From Hydrogenophaga sp. (lineage in GTDB: Bacteria; Pseudomonadota; Gammaproteobacteria; Burkholderiales; Burkholderiaceae_C), in the NCBI GenBank assembly GCA_016790705.1, contig JAEUOT010000039.1:1-54354 (forward strand): a DNA stretch of 54,354 nt. The letters are read 5' to 3'. Numbering within the stretch: position 1 is the first letter of the stretch; every line of letters starts with the position of its first letter. This document shows positions 9,277-17,768 of this stretch, piece by piece. The translations under genes were made by a program, and so were the position numbers. The notes beneath the pieces are model-generated. The model was not told where the DNA came from, made no database searches, and was given only the letters and a program-made list of their open reading frames with translations.

Positions 9277-10545
9277 TCAGTGCTGGTGGGAGAGGGACGG
9301 TGCGCCGGCACCCATGACCGGGGTCTTGCGGACTTCGGTCCAGTACATCCAGATCAGTGAGACCCAGACCACGCCGTACATCAGCATGAAGGCGCTGGAG
9401 CGCACGCCGGTGAGGTCCATCAGGGCGCCGAACAGGATCGGCAGGATGAAGCCGCCCATGCCGCCGGCCAGGCCGACGATGCCGCTGATGGCACCGATGT
9501 TCTTGGGGTAGTCGTCGCTGATGTACTTGAAGACGCTGGCCTTGCCGAAGGCGAAGGCCACGCCCAGCACCGCCATCAGGCCGGTGAAGACGTAGACGTT
9601 CAGGCCGATGTGGAAGGTGCTCGGGCCGTTGACGGTGAGGATGGTGAAGTCGGTCTGCGGGTAGCTCAGCAGGAACAGGCAGATCCAGCTCACCCACATC
9701 ACCCACCAGGTGACGCTGTGGGCGCCGTACTTGTCGGACAGCACGCCGCCAATGGCGCGCAACACACCGCCGGGCAGCGAGAAGCAGGCGGCCAGCAGCG
9801 CGGCGACGCGGATGTCCAGGCCGTATTCGCCCACGTAGTACTGCACCATCCAGAGCGCCAGCGCCACGTAGCCGCCGAACACGATGCTGTAGTACTGGCA
9901 GTACTTGAGCACCTTGGGGTCCTTCAGCGCCTTGAGCTGGTCGCTGAACTTCACGTTGCTGGGCACCAGGTGGGCTGGGTCGCTGTGGCTGAACAGCCAG
10001 AACAGCACCAGGGTGCCGAGCATGATGGCGGCGTACACCTGCGGCACCATGGCCCAGCCGAAGGCCACCAGCAGCACCGGCGCGACGAACTTGTTGACCG
10101 CCGAGCCCGAGTTGCCGGCGCCGTAAACACCCATCGCCATGCCCTGGCGGCTCTTGGGGAACCAGCGCGCGACATAGGGCGTGCCGACCGAGAAGGAGCC
10201 GCCGGCCAGGCCGACGAACAGGCCGATGGTCAGGAAGTGCCAGTACTCGGTGGCGTAGCTCATCAGCCAGATCGCGGGCACGGTGAGCGCCATCAGCAAC
10301 GCCATCACGATGCGGCCGCCGTAGCGGTCGGTCCAGATGCCCAGCGGCACCCGGATCAGCGAGCCGGTCAGCACCGGCATCGCGGTCAGCAGGCCGAACT
10401 CGGTCGCGTTGAGGTTCAGCATCTTCTTGATCGGGATGCCGATCACGCCGAACATCATCCAGACCATGAAGCAGACGGTGAACGCCAGCGTGCTGACGAT
10501 CAGGACCGACCAGGCCTTTCTTTCATTCCTCAGTTCTGAAGCCAT
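9277..10545 (-). CDS. narK1: Nitrate transporter, NarK1 type
   Basis: This is the second nitrate/nitrite porter, 422 residues with 12 membrane segments. The signatures are GLAGGSFSVGTPYVARWFPK with GVYGAGNSGSAVNKF, and a second GIVGLAGGMGGFILP. NarK1-type proteins are usually nitrate:proton symporters that start nitrate uptake before nitrite accumulates. It is the first gene of the narK1K2GHJI operon. An FNR-type box lies about 160 bases upstream. The narK1-narK2 pair matches the arrangement known from Pseudomonas aeruginosa and, as a fusion, from Paracoccus. Confidence 0.95.
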   Translation of the reverse strand: MASELRNERKAWSVLIVSTLAFTVCFMVWMMFGVIGIPIKKMLNLNATEFGLLTAMPVLTGSLIRVPLGIWTDRYGGRIVMALLMALTVPAIWLMSYATEYWHFLTIGLFVGLAGGSFSVGTPYVARWFPKSRQGMAMGVYGAGNSGSAVNKFVAPVLLVAFGWAMVPQVYAAIMLGTLVLFWLFSHSDPAHLVPSNVKFSDQLKALKDPKVLKYCQYYSIVFGGYVALALWMVQYYVGEYGLDIRVAALLAACFSLPGGVLRAIGGVLSDKYGAHSVTWWVMWVSWICLFLLSYPQTDFTILTVNGPSTFHIGLNVYVFTGLMAVLGVAFAFGKASVFKYISDDYPKNIGAISGIVGLAGGMGGFILPILFGALMDLTGVRSSAFMLMYGVVWVSLIWMYWTEVRKTPVMGAGAPSLSHQH

Positions 10546-10696
10546 GTTTTCTCTCCGAAAGACATGGCATGAATGTCCCTTTTCAAGTCAGGGCTGAACA
10601 TCCGCCGGAGGCACACACCGCCCGAGGCAGAAGAACGATGCGCCCGCGCGAGGGCATCGTCCGGAAGAACTACTGGCGCGGGTTTTTCAAGGCCGC

Positions 10697-10710
10697 TTGC
10701 GCCAGATCAA
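10697..10710 (-). promoter_or_regulatory. FNR-type box upstream of narK1
   Basis: Read on the minus strand the site is TTGAT-CTGG-CGCAA, an 8-of-10 match to TTGAT-N4-ATCAA. It lies just beyond the narL stop and about 158 bases before the narK1 start. A weak -10-like TAGTTC at 10667-10672 is at a reasonable distance for a class II activated promoter. Oxygen-responsive activation of narK1K2GHJI is expected; NarL sites were not recognised. Confidence 0.6.
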
Positions 10711-10727
10711 ACCGGCACGGACGCGGC

Positions 10728-11438
10728 TCAGGCCAGGCCGCGGCTGGTGGCGTACACGGCGGCCTGCACGCGCGAGGACAGTCCCAGCTTGCGCAGGATG
10801 TGTTGCACGTGGATCTTCACCGTGGTCTCGGCGATGTCCAGCTCGCGCGCGATCAGTTTGTTGGAGTCACCCCGCGCGATCAGCAGCAGGATCTCGCGCT
10901 CGCGTGGCGAGAGCGGGTCCGTCGGCGCCGCAGCCACCGCAAGGCCCTCTGCGGCCGGCGCTGCAGCCGTCGGCGCGGCGAACTCGACGCCCGGCGCCAC
11001 GGGCGCTGGCCGGGCGCGGAACACCGACACCAGTTTGGTCATCATTTCCGGGCTGATGACCGACTCGCCTTCAAGCACCTTGACGATGGTGTCGGCCAAC
11101 TGGTCGGACTCCATCGTCTTGAGCAGGTAGCCGTCGGCCCCGGCCTGCAGCGCGGCCGCCAGGTCGTTTTCGTTTTCGCTCACCGTGAGCATCAGGATGC
11201 GAACGCCGGGCGCGGCCTCCTTGAGCGCTGGAATGGCGTCAACACCGCGCACACCGGGCAGATGGTTGTCCAGCAGCACGACGTCGGGCCGCTCGCGCGG
11301 CAGACAGCGCAGCGCCTCGCCCGCGTCCCCCGCCTCGGCGACCACGACAAAGCGTTCGTCCTGCCCGAGCAGGGCCTTCAGGCCCCGGCGAAACAGGGAG
11401 TGATCGTCAACCAGCAGCAGTTTGATCGGAGCATTCAT
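10728..11438 (-). CDS. narL: Nitrate/nitrite response regulator, NarL family
   Basis: The N-terminal receiver domain (residues about 5-120) has the acidic pair VDDH and the phospho-acceptor Asp in PDVVLLDNHLPG. An Ala/Pro-rich linker of about 40 residues follows. The C-terminal LuxR-type helix-turn-helix reads LSPREREILLLIARGDSNKLIARELDI-ETTVK and is close to that of E. coli NarL. Its start overlaps the narX stop (ATGA). Phosphorylated by NarX in the presence of nitrate or nitrite, it should activate the downstream nar operon. The linker is longer and more Ala-rich than in enterobacterial NarL. Confidence 0.95.
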   Translation of the reverse strand: MNAPIKLLLVDDHSLFRRGLKALLGQDERFVVVAEAGDAGEALRCLPRERPDVVLLDNHLPGVRGVDAIPALKEAAPGVRILMLTVSENENDLAAALQAGADGYLLKTMESDQLADTIVKVLEGESVISPEMMTKLVSVFRARPAPVAPGVEFAAPTAAAPAAEGLAVAAAPTDPLSPREREILLLIARGDSNKLIARELDIAETTVKIHVQHILRKLGLSSRVQAAVYATSRGLA

Positions 11439-13366
11439 GGGACGGAAGAAAGCGAGTCTGAAAACGGGTGGCCGGCCGGCACCGCCGCGCTGGTGGCCAC
11501 CGGGTTGGCCGGCAAGGTCAGGGTGACGCTCGTCCCCTGGCCCGGCGACGAGGCGATCTCGACATCGGCACCGATGCGCTCAGCACGCTCGCGCATGATC
11601 TTGGTACCCACATGGGTCTCGTCGATGTGTTGTCCGGCGTCGAAGCCGACCCCGTCGTCGCGCACGACGAACTGCCACCTCAAGCCCTTGTGCACGTTCA
11701 GGCTCACCTGCGTCGCGTCGGCATGTTTGCGGACGTTCGAGAGCGCCTCCTGCACCACGTGCAGGACTTGCACCTGCACATCCGCGGGCAGCGGCAGCCC
11801 ATCTCCGTCCAGTTGCAACCGCGTGGGCAGACCGGACTGGTGCTGGAACTTCTGCAGCGTCTCCTGCAACGCGGATTCGATGTCACCGGTGTTGGCACGG
11901 GTCCGGAAGTGCATCAGCAGTTCACGCACATCGTTGATGCTCTCCTTGAGCCCCGCGTCCAGCTCATCCAGCGTCGACTGCACCTTGCGGGCGTCCTGAC
12001 GCAGCACCGCGCCGCGCAGCAGTTGCGCCTGGATCTTCAGGAACGCCAGCGACTGCGCAATCGAGTCGTGCAGTTCACGCGCCAGCAGCGCCCGCTCCTC
12101 GCCGACCGCCGCCTCGCGCTCCAGCGCCTCGGCCCGCAGCCCTTCGAGCGCGCTCGCCAGGTGACTGGCCAGCGCGTCCAGCAACTCGCTCTCCTCCGCG
12201 CTCAGGTGCACCTCGCCACGAAAGAACAGATCGATCTCCCCGATCACCCGCTGCTGCAGCCGGACCGGCACGCTCACCAGATTGCGGAAGCCGACCCGTG
12301 CGCAATGACGGACCGGCGCCTGGTCGTGGCTGTGGATCGGGATGACGCGGGTCCGGGCGTCGGACTGCAGGCTGCCACAGGCACAGGCCCCCGCGATCAG
12401 GCTGCGTTCTTCTTCCTGCATCTCCTGCGGAAAGCAGTCGGAAGCCAGCATCAGGTAGCGCTGATTGGTGTCGTCCGCCCAGCGCACCGCCACGGCGTCC
12501 GCCTTCATCACATCGCGCACCCGTTGCGAGAACCCTTGCGACAGCTCCTGGACACTGTTGGCCCGCGCCAGGAATGCGCTGACCTCGTACAGCGCCTCCA
12601 GCCGCGCGCGCTGCGCCTCGATGTGGCGGGTCTTGTCCTGAACCTTCGCCTCCAGGCCTTCATACAGCGACTGCAGTGTCGCGGCCATGCGGTTGAAGCC
12701 GGCGGCCACCTGACCGAACTCGTCCTGGGTGTCCACGTCGATCCGGGCGCCGAACTCTCCCCCTTCGACCTGCTCCAGTCCACGCCGCAGGTGGGCCAGC
12801 GGATTGATGACGTAGAGGTAGCCGGTGTAGAGCATCACCACCGCGCCTGCAATGGCCAGCACCATCATCGCGAACTGGAACAGGTTGAGCATCGCGGTGA
12901 AACCGGAGAGCTGGTGCTCGATGGTGCGGACGAAACGATCGATGGCTTGCACGAAGTCGTCGGCCGATTTCAGCAGCACCGGATCGTCGGGCTGCAGCGG
13001 TTCGTTCCACAGGGACCGCTGGCTGAGCCACAGGCGTTCCACGGCCGCGAATTCGCGCCGCACGTCCGCGTCCCAGGGGACGAACAGCGGACGCTGGGAG
13101 TCGCCGTCTCGCAGCAGCATCAGGCTGCGGTCGAACTCCGCCACCAGGGCCTGCACCTCGGCGGCGGGCCGTCGCGCCTGCACGGCGCTGGTCATGCGCC
13201 AGGTCTGCATGCGCATGCGCCCCGCTTCGTTGACGGCGGCGGCGCCGCCTTCGAGTTGCCAGGTGACCCACAGGGTCAGCCCGATGGACGCCAGGGCCAG
13301 CACCAGCAGGGCTGTTCCGATGCGGATCAGCTTTGCGGACAGGGAGGTGCTGCGGTTCATTTGCAT
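11435..13366 (-). CDS. narX: Nitrate/nitrite sensor histidine kinase
   Basis: The 643-residue membrane kinase has a first membrane helix at about 16-36, then the periplasmic P-box NEAGRMRMQTWRMT (about 46-59) that binds nitrate. A second helix, a HAMP segment and a GAF-like domain with CACG and HC cysteines follow. The HisKA_3 dimerisation region is ERALLARELHDSIAQSL and the ATPase N-box is DDGVGFD. The open frame extends to 13450, but the extra residues look unlike a NarX N-terminus. AAAGG lies 9 bases before the ATG at 13366, which I take as the start; a second ATG at 13360 is possible. Confidence 0.93.
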   Translation of the reverse strand: MQMNRSTSLSAKLIRIGTALLVLALASIGLTLWVTWQLEGGAAAVNEAGRMRMQTWRMTSAVQARRPAAEVQALVAEFDRSLMLLRDGDSQRPLFVPWDADVRREFAAVERLWLSQRSLWNEPLQPDDPVLLKSADDFVQAIDRFVRTIEHQLSGFTAMLNLFQFAMMVLAIAGAVVMLYTGYLYVINPLAHLRRGLEQVEGGEFGARIDVDTQDEFGQVAAGFNRMAATLQSLYEGLEAKVQDKTRHIEAQRARLEALYEVSAFLARANSVQELSQGFSQRVRDVMKADAVAVRWADDTNQRYLMLASDCFPQEMQEEERSLIAGACACGSLQSDARTRVIPIHSHDQAPVRHCARVGFRNLVSVPVRLQQRVIGEIDLFFRGEVHLSAEESELLDALASHLASALEGLRAEALEREAAVGEERALLARELHDSIAQSLAFLKIQAQLLRGAVLRQDARKVQSTLDELDAGLKESINDVRELLMHFRTRANTGDIESALQETLQKFQHQSGLPTRLQLDGDGLPLPADVQVQVLHVVQEALSNVRKHADATQVSLNVHKGLRWQFVVRDDGVGFDAGQHIDETHVGTKIMRERAERIGADVEIASSPGQGTSVTLTLPANPVATSAAVPAGHPFSDSLSSVP

Positions 13367-13445
13367 AGGGTAGCGCCTTTGGGCCCACAACCCCAGCAGG
13401 CGAAAGGGATTGCCGCCCGACACAAGCGCTCGCATTTTAGGTTCA

Positions 13446-13451
13446 TACAAT
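13446..13451 (+). promoter_or_regulatory. Possible -10 element (TACAAT) for ccoG
   Basis: TACAAT lies 42 bases before the ccoG start in the 126-base divergent gap between narX and ccoG. No convincing -35 hexamer or FNR box was found there, so activator dependence or a different promoter is possible. Confidence 0.3.
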
Positions 13452-13492
13452 ATGCACCTTTTTACAGCAGCCAGACCGACCGGAGACCCCTC

Positions 13493-14920
13493 ATGGCGGA
13501 CAGCATTTCCCGCACCGCCGACCCGGTCGAGCGCTCCCTCTACGAATCACGGATCAAGATCTACCCGCGCTCTGTCACCGGGCGTTTCGCGCGCTGGCGC
13601 TGGCTCATGGTCTGGCTCACCCAGCTGTTTTTCTATGGCGCCCCCTGGCTCCAGTGGAACGGCCGCCAGGCGCTGCTCTTCGATCTGAACGAACGGCGCT
13701 TCTACGTCCTCGGCCTGGTGCTCCAGCCACAGGACTTCATCTACCTCGCTGCCTTGCTGGTGATCAGCGCGCTGGCGCTGTTCTTCTTCACCGCGATCGC
13801 GGGTCGTCTGTGGTGCGGCTACAGCTGTCCTCAGACGGTGTACACCGAGATATTCCTCTGGATCGAACGCAGGGTGGAGGGTGACCGGAGCGCCCGGATG
13901 CGGCTGGATGCCCGCCCCTGGGGACCGGAGAAGCTGGCGCGCAAGGGCGGCAAGCACCTGCTGTGGATCGCGCTCTCCCTGTTCACCGGCTTCAGCTTCG
14001 TCGGCTATTTCTCGCCCGTGCGCGAGCTCGGGCCGGCGTTGCTCGTGCCGGGCGAGACGCCCTGGCTCTGGTTCTGGGTCTTCTTCTACGGTTTTGCGAC
14101 CTACGGCAACGCGGGCTTCATGCGCGAGCAGGTCTGCAAGTACATGTGCCCCTACGCGCGTTTCCAGAGCGCGCTGATCGACATGGATTCCCTCGTGATC
14201 GCCTACGACAGCGCCCGCGGGGAACAGCGCGGCGCGCGCTCACGCAAGACCGATCCGCGCGACGCCGGCCTGGGTGACTGCGTGGACTGCACCCTGTGCG
14301 TCCAGGTGTGCCCGACCGGCATCGACATCCGCAACGGGCTGCAGAACGAGTGCATCGCCTGCGCGGCCTGCATCGATGTGTGCGACGACGTGATGGACCG
14401 GATGGGCTACCCCAAGGGGCTGATCCGCTACACCTCCGGCAACGCGGTCGCGCGCGGCTGGGGCGTGCCGCAGATGCTGCGGCGGGTGTGGCGGCCACGG
14501 GTGCTGATCTACGGCGCCTTGCTGAGCGTCCTGATCCTCGCGTGGCTCTGGAGCCTGAGCCACCGTCGCGACGTCGACGCCGTGCTGATCAAGGACCGCG
14601 GGTCGCTGGCGCGCATGGTCAGCAACGGCGCGATCGAGAACACCTACCGTCTGCAGGTGACCAACAGCCAGGAGTCGACACGGCGCTTCGCGCTGGAGGT
14701 GCAGGGACTGGAGGGCCTGCGCATCGACTCGGACACCGCGTTGACCGTGGGGCCTGCGGCCAGCGCCTCGATGCCCGTGCGGCTCGTGCTGCCGGGCACA
14801 CTGGCGGCGGAGCACGCCGGTCAGTCCCTGCGGGTCACCCTGGTGGTCAGCCCCGACGGCGCCCGCCCCGACAGCGCAGCGTCGGTACGGGCCGACGCGG
14901 TCTTCATCGTGCCGCGCTGA
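13493..14920 (+). CDS. ccoG: Cytochrome c oxidase accessory protein (copper/Fe-S membrane protein)
   Basis: This 475-residue polyferredoxin-like membrane protein of the CcoG/RdxA/FixG family is linked to copper handling for cbb3-type oxidase assembly. Its N-terminal half has membrane helices and the CGYSCPQTVYTEIF motif, then CKYMCPYARFQ. Two ferredoxin motifs follow, CVDCTLCVQVCPTGIDIR and CIACAACIDVC, and a final membrane helix near residue 340 leads to a periplasmic Ig-like C-terminal domain. The ATG at 13493 gives the family start MADSISRTADPVERSLYESRIKIYPR. The ccoNOPQ genes are not in the window. Its 3' end overlaps that of nsrR by 17 bases. Confidence 0.95.
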   Translation: MADSISRTADPVERSLYESRIKIYPRSVTGRFARWRWLMVWLTQLFFYGAPWLQWNGRQALLFDLNERRFYVLGLVLQPQDFIYLAALLVISALALFFFTAIAGRLWCGYSCPQTVYTEIFLWIERRVEGDRSARMRLDARPWGPEKLARKGGKHLLWIALSLFTGFSFVGYFSPVRELGPALLVPGETPWLWFWVFFYGFATYGNAGFMREQVCKYMCPYARFQSALIDMDSLVIAYDSARGEQRGARSRKTDPRDAGLGDCVDCTLCVQVCPTGIDIRNGLQNECIACAACIDVCDDVMDRMGYPKGLIRYTSGNAVARGWGVPQMLRRVWRPRVLIYGALLSVLILAWLWSLSHRRDVDAVLIKDRGSLARMVSNGAIENTYRLQVTNSQESTRRFALEVQGLEGLRIDSDTALTVGPAASASMPVRLVLPGTLAAEHAGQSLRVTLVVSPDGARPDSAASVRADAVFIVPR

Positions 14921-15383
14921 TCCGCCACGTCGCCGCGCCACCGCCGGTCTTGACGGCGCCCTCGGCAGCCGCCGCCGGCGGCGCCACCAGGTCCGCAAGG
15001 GTCACCTGGTCCAGCACCCCGAGATAGCTGGCCAGCGCACGACCGAACACGTGCTTCAGGCCGCATTGGCCGTTCATCCTGCAGCGGTTGGTTTCGCGGT
15101 TGAAGCACTCGACGTGCTGGAAGTCGGTCTCGGTCTTGCGCACCACCTCACCCACGGTGATGGTCGTGGCGGGCCGCAGCAGGCGCATGCCGCCGCCCCG
15201 CCCCCGGGTGGTCTCGATGAACCCCTGCGCCGCCAGCGTCATCACGATCTTGGTCAGGTGGCTGCGGGAAATGCCGTGGGCATCGGCAACCTCGCTGATG
15301 GTCGTGGGCTGCGGACGGTCCTCATGCGCGGCACAGTGCATCAAGACGCGCAGGCTGTAGTCGGTCCACTGGGTCAGTCGCAT
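14904..15383 (-). CDS. nsrR: Rrf2-family nitric-oxide-sensing repressor (NsrR-like)
   Basis: The 159-residue protein starts MRLTQWTDYSLRVLM, the usual NsrR winged-helix opening, with ISRSHLTKIVMTL as recognition segment and GRGGGMRLLRP as the wing. Three cluster-binding cysteines follow at 93, 101 and 107 (C-x7-C-x5-C). That first spacing is longer than the C-x4/5-C-x5-C I recall from E. coli and Streptomyces NsrR. I chose the ATG at 15383; upstream codons look unrelated. It is divergent from ytfE, whose promoter holds an NsrR-type operator, so it probably represses ytfE until NO damages its cluster. Other Rrf2 regulators are a less likely alternative. Confidence 0.88.
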   Translation of the reverse strand: MRLTQWTDYSLRVLMHCAAHEDRPQPTTISEVADAHGISRSHLTKIVMTLAAQGFIETTRGRGGGMRLLRPATTITVGEVVRKTETDFQHVECFNRETNRCRMNGQCGLKHVFGRALASYLGVLDQVTLADLVAPPAAAAEGAVKTGGGAATWRISAAR

Positions 15384-15434
15384 GGTGGGGGTCGTCCGTC
15401 CGGAAGCCCGGACTCGTTCGAAGGGAATATGCCC

Positions 15435-15463
15435 TTGCAACACATTTTATGGCTCAATACATG
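15435..15463 (+). promoter_or_regulatory. Putative promoter of ytfE
   Basis: TTGCAA at 15435-15440 is followed, after exactly 17 bases, by TACATG at 15458-15463. The -10 hexamer lies inside the NsrR-type operator, an arrangement expected for repression by blocking RNA polymerase. Confidence 0.45.
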
Positions 15464-15480
15464 CACTTCACATGAATGTT
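15458..15480 (+). promoter_or_regulatory. NsrR-type operator upstream of ytfE
   Basis: Two 11-base half-sites, TACATGCACTT and ACATGAATGTT, are separated by a single base. This is exactly the 11-1-11 inverted layout of the NsrR consensus (AAnATGCATTT and its complement). By eye about 16 of 22 positions agree. The site ends 12 bases before the ytfE start and is on the nsrR-ytfE divergent gap, so it may also influence nsrR. Confidence 0.65.
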
Positions 15481-15492
15481 TAAGGATCTGCC

Positions 15493-16161
15493 ATGAACAC
15501 CCCAGTCGTCGACAACACCCTCGCCCAGCAGGCCATCGGCCAGATCGCCGTCGACCTGCCGGGCGCCACCGCGATCTTTCGCCGCCTCAAGCTGGACTTC
15601 TGTTGCGGCGGCCAGATCAGCCTGGCGCAGGCCTGCGAACGCAAAGGCCTGGACACCACGCGCGTGGTCTCCGAGCTGTCGGCCCTGCGACGGGATGACG
15701 CCGTGCCCGAGATGCCGGACGCACCCGCGCTGATCGACCACATCCTCTCGCGATACCACGCGGTTCACCGCGAGCAACTGCCCGAACTGATCCGCATGGC
15801 GCGGCGCGTCGAGGCCGTGCACCACGACAACCCCGACGTGCCCCACGGCCTCGCCGATCATCTGGAAGTGATGGAAACGGAGTTGCTGGAGCACATGGAA
15901 AAAGAGGAACAGATCCTGTTCCCCGGGATCGAGGCCGGCACTCCGGGGCTGGGCGATCCGATCACGATGATGCGCGTCGAACACACCGGACACGGCGAGC
16001 ACCTCGAACGGCTGGCCGAGCTGACCCGTGAACACACGCCGCCGCCCGGCGCCTGCAACACCTGGCGCGCGCTCTACGCGGGAACGGCCCAGTTGACCAG
16101 CGACCTGATCAGCCACATCCACCTGGAGAACAACATACTGTTTCCCCGGTTTGGCGCCTGA
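15493..16161 (+). CDS. ytfE: Di-iron protein for Fe-S cluster repair (YtfE/Ric/DnrN)
   Basis: The 222-residue protein has the N-terminal ScdA-type domain with DFCCGG (about residues 35-40), then a hemerythrin-like four-helix bundle whose His and Glu residues bind two irons (for example YHAVHREQLPE, HHDNPDVPHGLADHL, HMEKEEQILFPGI and HIHLENNILFPRF). YtfE restores Fe-S clusters damaged by NO or oxidants and is a standard NsrR target. Here it is divergent from nsrR with an operator over its promoter. The nearby nitrate reductase would be a source of nitrite and NO. Length and motifs are complete. Confidence 0.95.
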   Translation: MNTPVVDNTLAQQAIGQIAVDLPGATAIFRRLKLDFCCGGQISLAQACERKGLDTTRVVSELSALRRDDAVPEMPDAPALIDHILSRYHAVHREQLPELIRMARRVEAVHHDNPDVPHGLADHLEVMETELLEHMEKEEQILFPGIEAGTPGLGDPITMMRVEHTGHGEHLERLAELTREHTPPPGACNTWRALYAGTAQLTSDLISHIHLENNILFPRFGA

Positions 16162-16196
16162 CCGCTTCAGCGCCGGACGCGACGAAACGACACCTC

Positions 16197-17768
16197 TCAG
16201 GACGGCGTGATCGACGACGACGGGTCGTCCAGCCCCGCACAGAACGGCAGCAGGAAGTGAAAGGCGGCGCCCTCTCCCGGCGTGGAGAGGGCCCAGATGC
16301 GCCCGCCATGGCTCTCGACAATGCGGCGCACCAGGGCCAGGCCCACGCCCGTGCCCTTGAACTGGTCGTCCCGGTGCAGGCGCTGGAACATGCCAAAGAG
16401 CTTGTGCGCATGGCGTGGGTCGAAGCCCGCACCGTTGTCCTTGACGAAAAACTCCCACCCTTCGTCACGCGGCAGCCAGCCCACCCGCACCGTGATCCGC
16501 TCCCGTCCCGAGGAGTACTTGACGGCGTTGTCCAGCAGATTGAGCCAGACCTCCCGCAGCAGGACGGGATCGCCCTGCACAACCGGCAGCTCCGGGTCCA
16601 CCTCCCAGTGCACCGGCTTTCCGCCCGCGGTGCCCTCGACCGCCGCGATCATCTCGGGAATCACTGACGACAGCGGAATCGGCACGAGCTTCAGCCCCTG
16701 GCGACCGGCCTTGGCGAAGGCCAGCATGCCTTCGATCAGTTCCTGCATCTTGTGCGCCGACTGCGAGATCTTCTCGCAGTAGCGCAGGCACTCCCCGACC
16801 TCCCCGCGACGCACCGCCTCGGCCAGCAACTCCGAGAAGCCGGCCACATGCCGCAGCGGCGTTCGCAGGTCGTGCGACAGCGCGTAGGAAAAATCCTCCA
16901 GCGCCTGATTCGACTCTTCCAGCTTCTGCGTCCGCTCCTGCACGAGTTCGTTGAGGCGCTCGTTGAGCAGCCGCTTCTCCTCGAGCCGGCTCTTGAAGAG
17001 CGAAATGTCCTGGACCAGCCAGGACTGTGGCGGCAGATAACGCCCGCCCTCTGCCCTGGGTATGCCCTGACAGCGGATCCAGCGCATGCCGCGCGCGCCC
17101 TCGACACGGAACTCGATGTCCACTTCTTGCCCCGTGTCGCACTGCCACGGCCGGTCAAGCTGCAGCGCCAGCACGTCGGCCTTGTACGCATGGGCAAGCA
17201 GATCGTCAAAGCCGCGCGGCCGGTCGTCCGGCACCATGCCCAGAATCCGGAACACCTCGGACGACCAGTAAGGCTGCCCCGTTTCGGGATCGGTTTCGAT
17301 GCGACCCAGACGGGCCAGTCGCTGCGCCACGTCGAGCCGTCGCTTCAGTTCGATGGAATCGAGGTGACGCTGGTGCTGGTCGGTGATGTCCGACTGCATC
17401 GACAGGTAGGCGCAGATCCGGCCGCCGCTGTCGCGGATCGCCTCGATGTCCAGGCTGACCCGATAGATCTCACCGCTCTTGCGGTAGTTGACCAGCTCCA
17501 CCCCTTTGACCGGCTCACCCGCTCGAAGCAGGGTGCCAATCGTGGCCAGCGTTTCCGGGGACGTCTCAGGCCCGTGCAGAACCTCTCTCGGACGCTTGTT
17601 CACGCACTCGTGCAGGGTCCACCCGGTGACCTGGGTGTAGCGCGCATTGACCCACTTGATCCGGCGCTCCGCATCCGTGATGACCACCATGTTGGTGCTC
17701 GAATCGACGATCTTTTCCAGAACCCCGAGCCACAGCGTCAGGTCGTTGATCTCGAAGGACTCGGTCAT
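16197..17768 (-). CDS. Soluble PAS-PAS sensor histidine kinase
   Basis: The 523-residue protein has no membrane segment. A first PAS domain (about 12-130; VVITDAERRIKWVNARYTQVTG) and a second PAS/PAC region (about 150-265) are followed by a coiled coil (about 265-300). The HisKA H-box is YALSHDLRTPLRHVAGFSELL, the N-box region is WLNLLDNAVKYSS and the G-box is DNGAGFDPRHAHKLFGMFQRLH, ending in GVGLALVRRIV. Its start overlaps the stop of the FNR-like regulator gene (ATGA), so the two are co-translated. No response regulator is adjacent. The PAS ligand or cofactor is unknown; I do not recognise a specific orthologue. Confidence 0.9.
   Translation of the reverse strand: MTESFEINDLTLWLGVLEKIVDSSTNMVVITDAERRIKWVNARYTQVTGWTLHECVNKRPREVLHGPETSPETLATIGTLLRAGEPVKGVELVNYRKSGEIYRVSLDIEAIRDSGGRICAYLSMQSDITDQHQRHLDSIELKRRLDVAQRLARLGRIETDPETGQPYWSSEVFRILGMVPDDRPRGFDDLLAHAYKADVLALQLDRPWQCDTGQEVDIEFRVEGARGMRWIRCQGIPRAEGGRYLPPQSWLVQDISLFKSRLEEKRLLNERLNELVQERTQKLEESNQALEDFSYALSHDLRTPLRHVAGFSELLAEAVRRGEVGECLRYCEKISQSAHKMQELIEGMLAFAKAGRQGLKLVPIPLSSVIPEMIAAVEGTAGGKPVHWEVDPELPVVQGDPVLLREVWLNLLDNAVKYSSGRERITVRVGWLPRDEGWEFFVKDNGAGFDPRHAHKLFGMFQRLHRDDQFKGTGVGLALVRRIVESHGGRIWALSTPGEGAAFHFLLPFCAGLDDPSSSITPS

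Noticed and set aside
3922-9360. An 1812-codon open frame on the plus strand opposite narG, narK2
   Set aside because: It is composed of low-complexity Val/Gly/Ala/Arg/His sequence without any domain, has no ribosome site and mirrors the codon bias of well-supported minus-strand genes.
10561-10577. GACAT-N7-ATGTC inverted repeat before narK1
   Set aside because: Five-base arms with a seven-base spacer occur often by chance and the position next to the start does not fit a known nar regulator site.
13367-13492. FNR or NarL box in the narX-ccoG divergent gap
   Set aside because: No TTGAT-N4-ATCAA-like palindrome was found there; only a possible -10 is visible.
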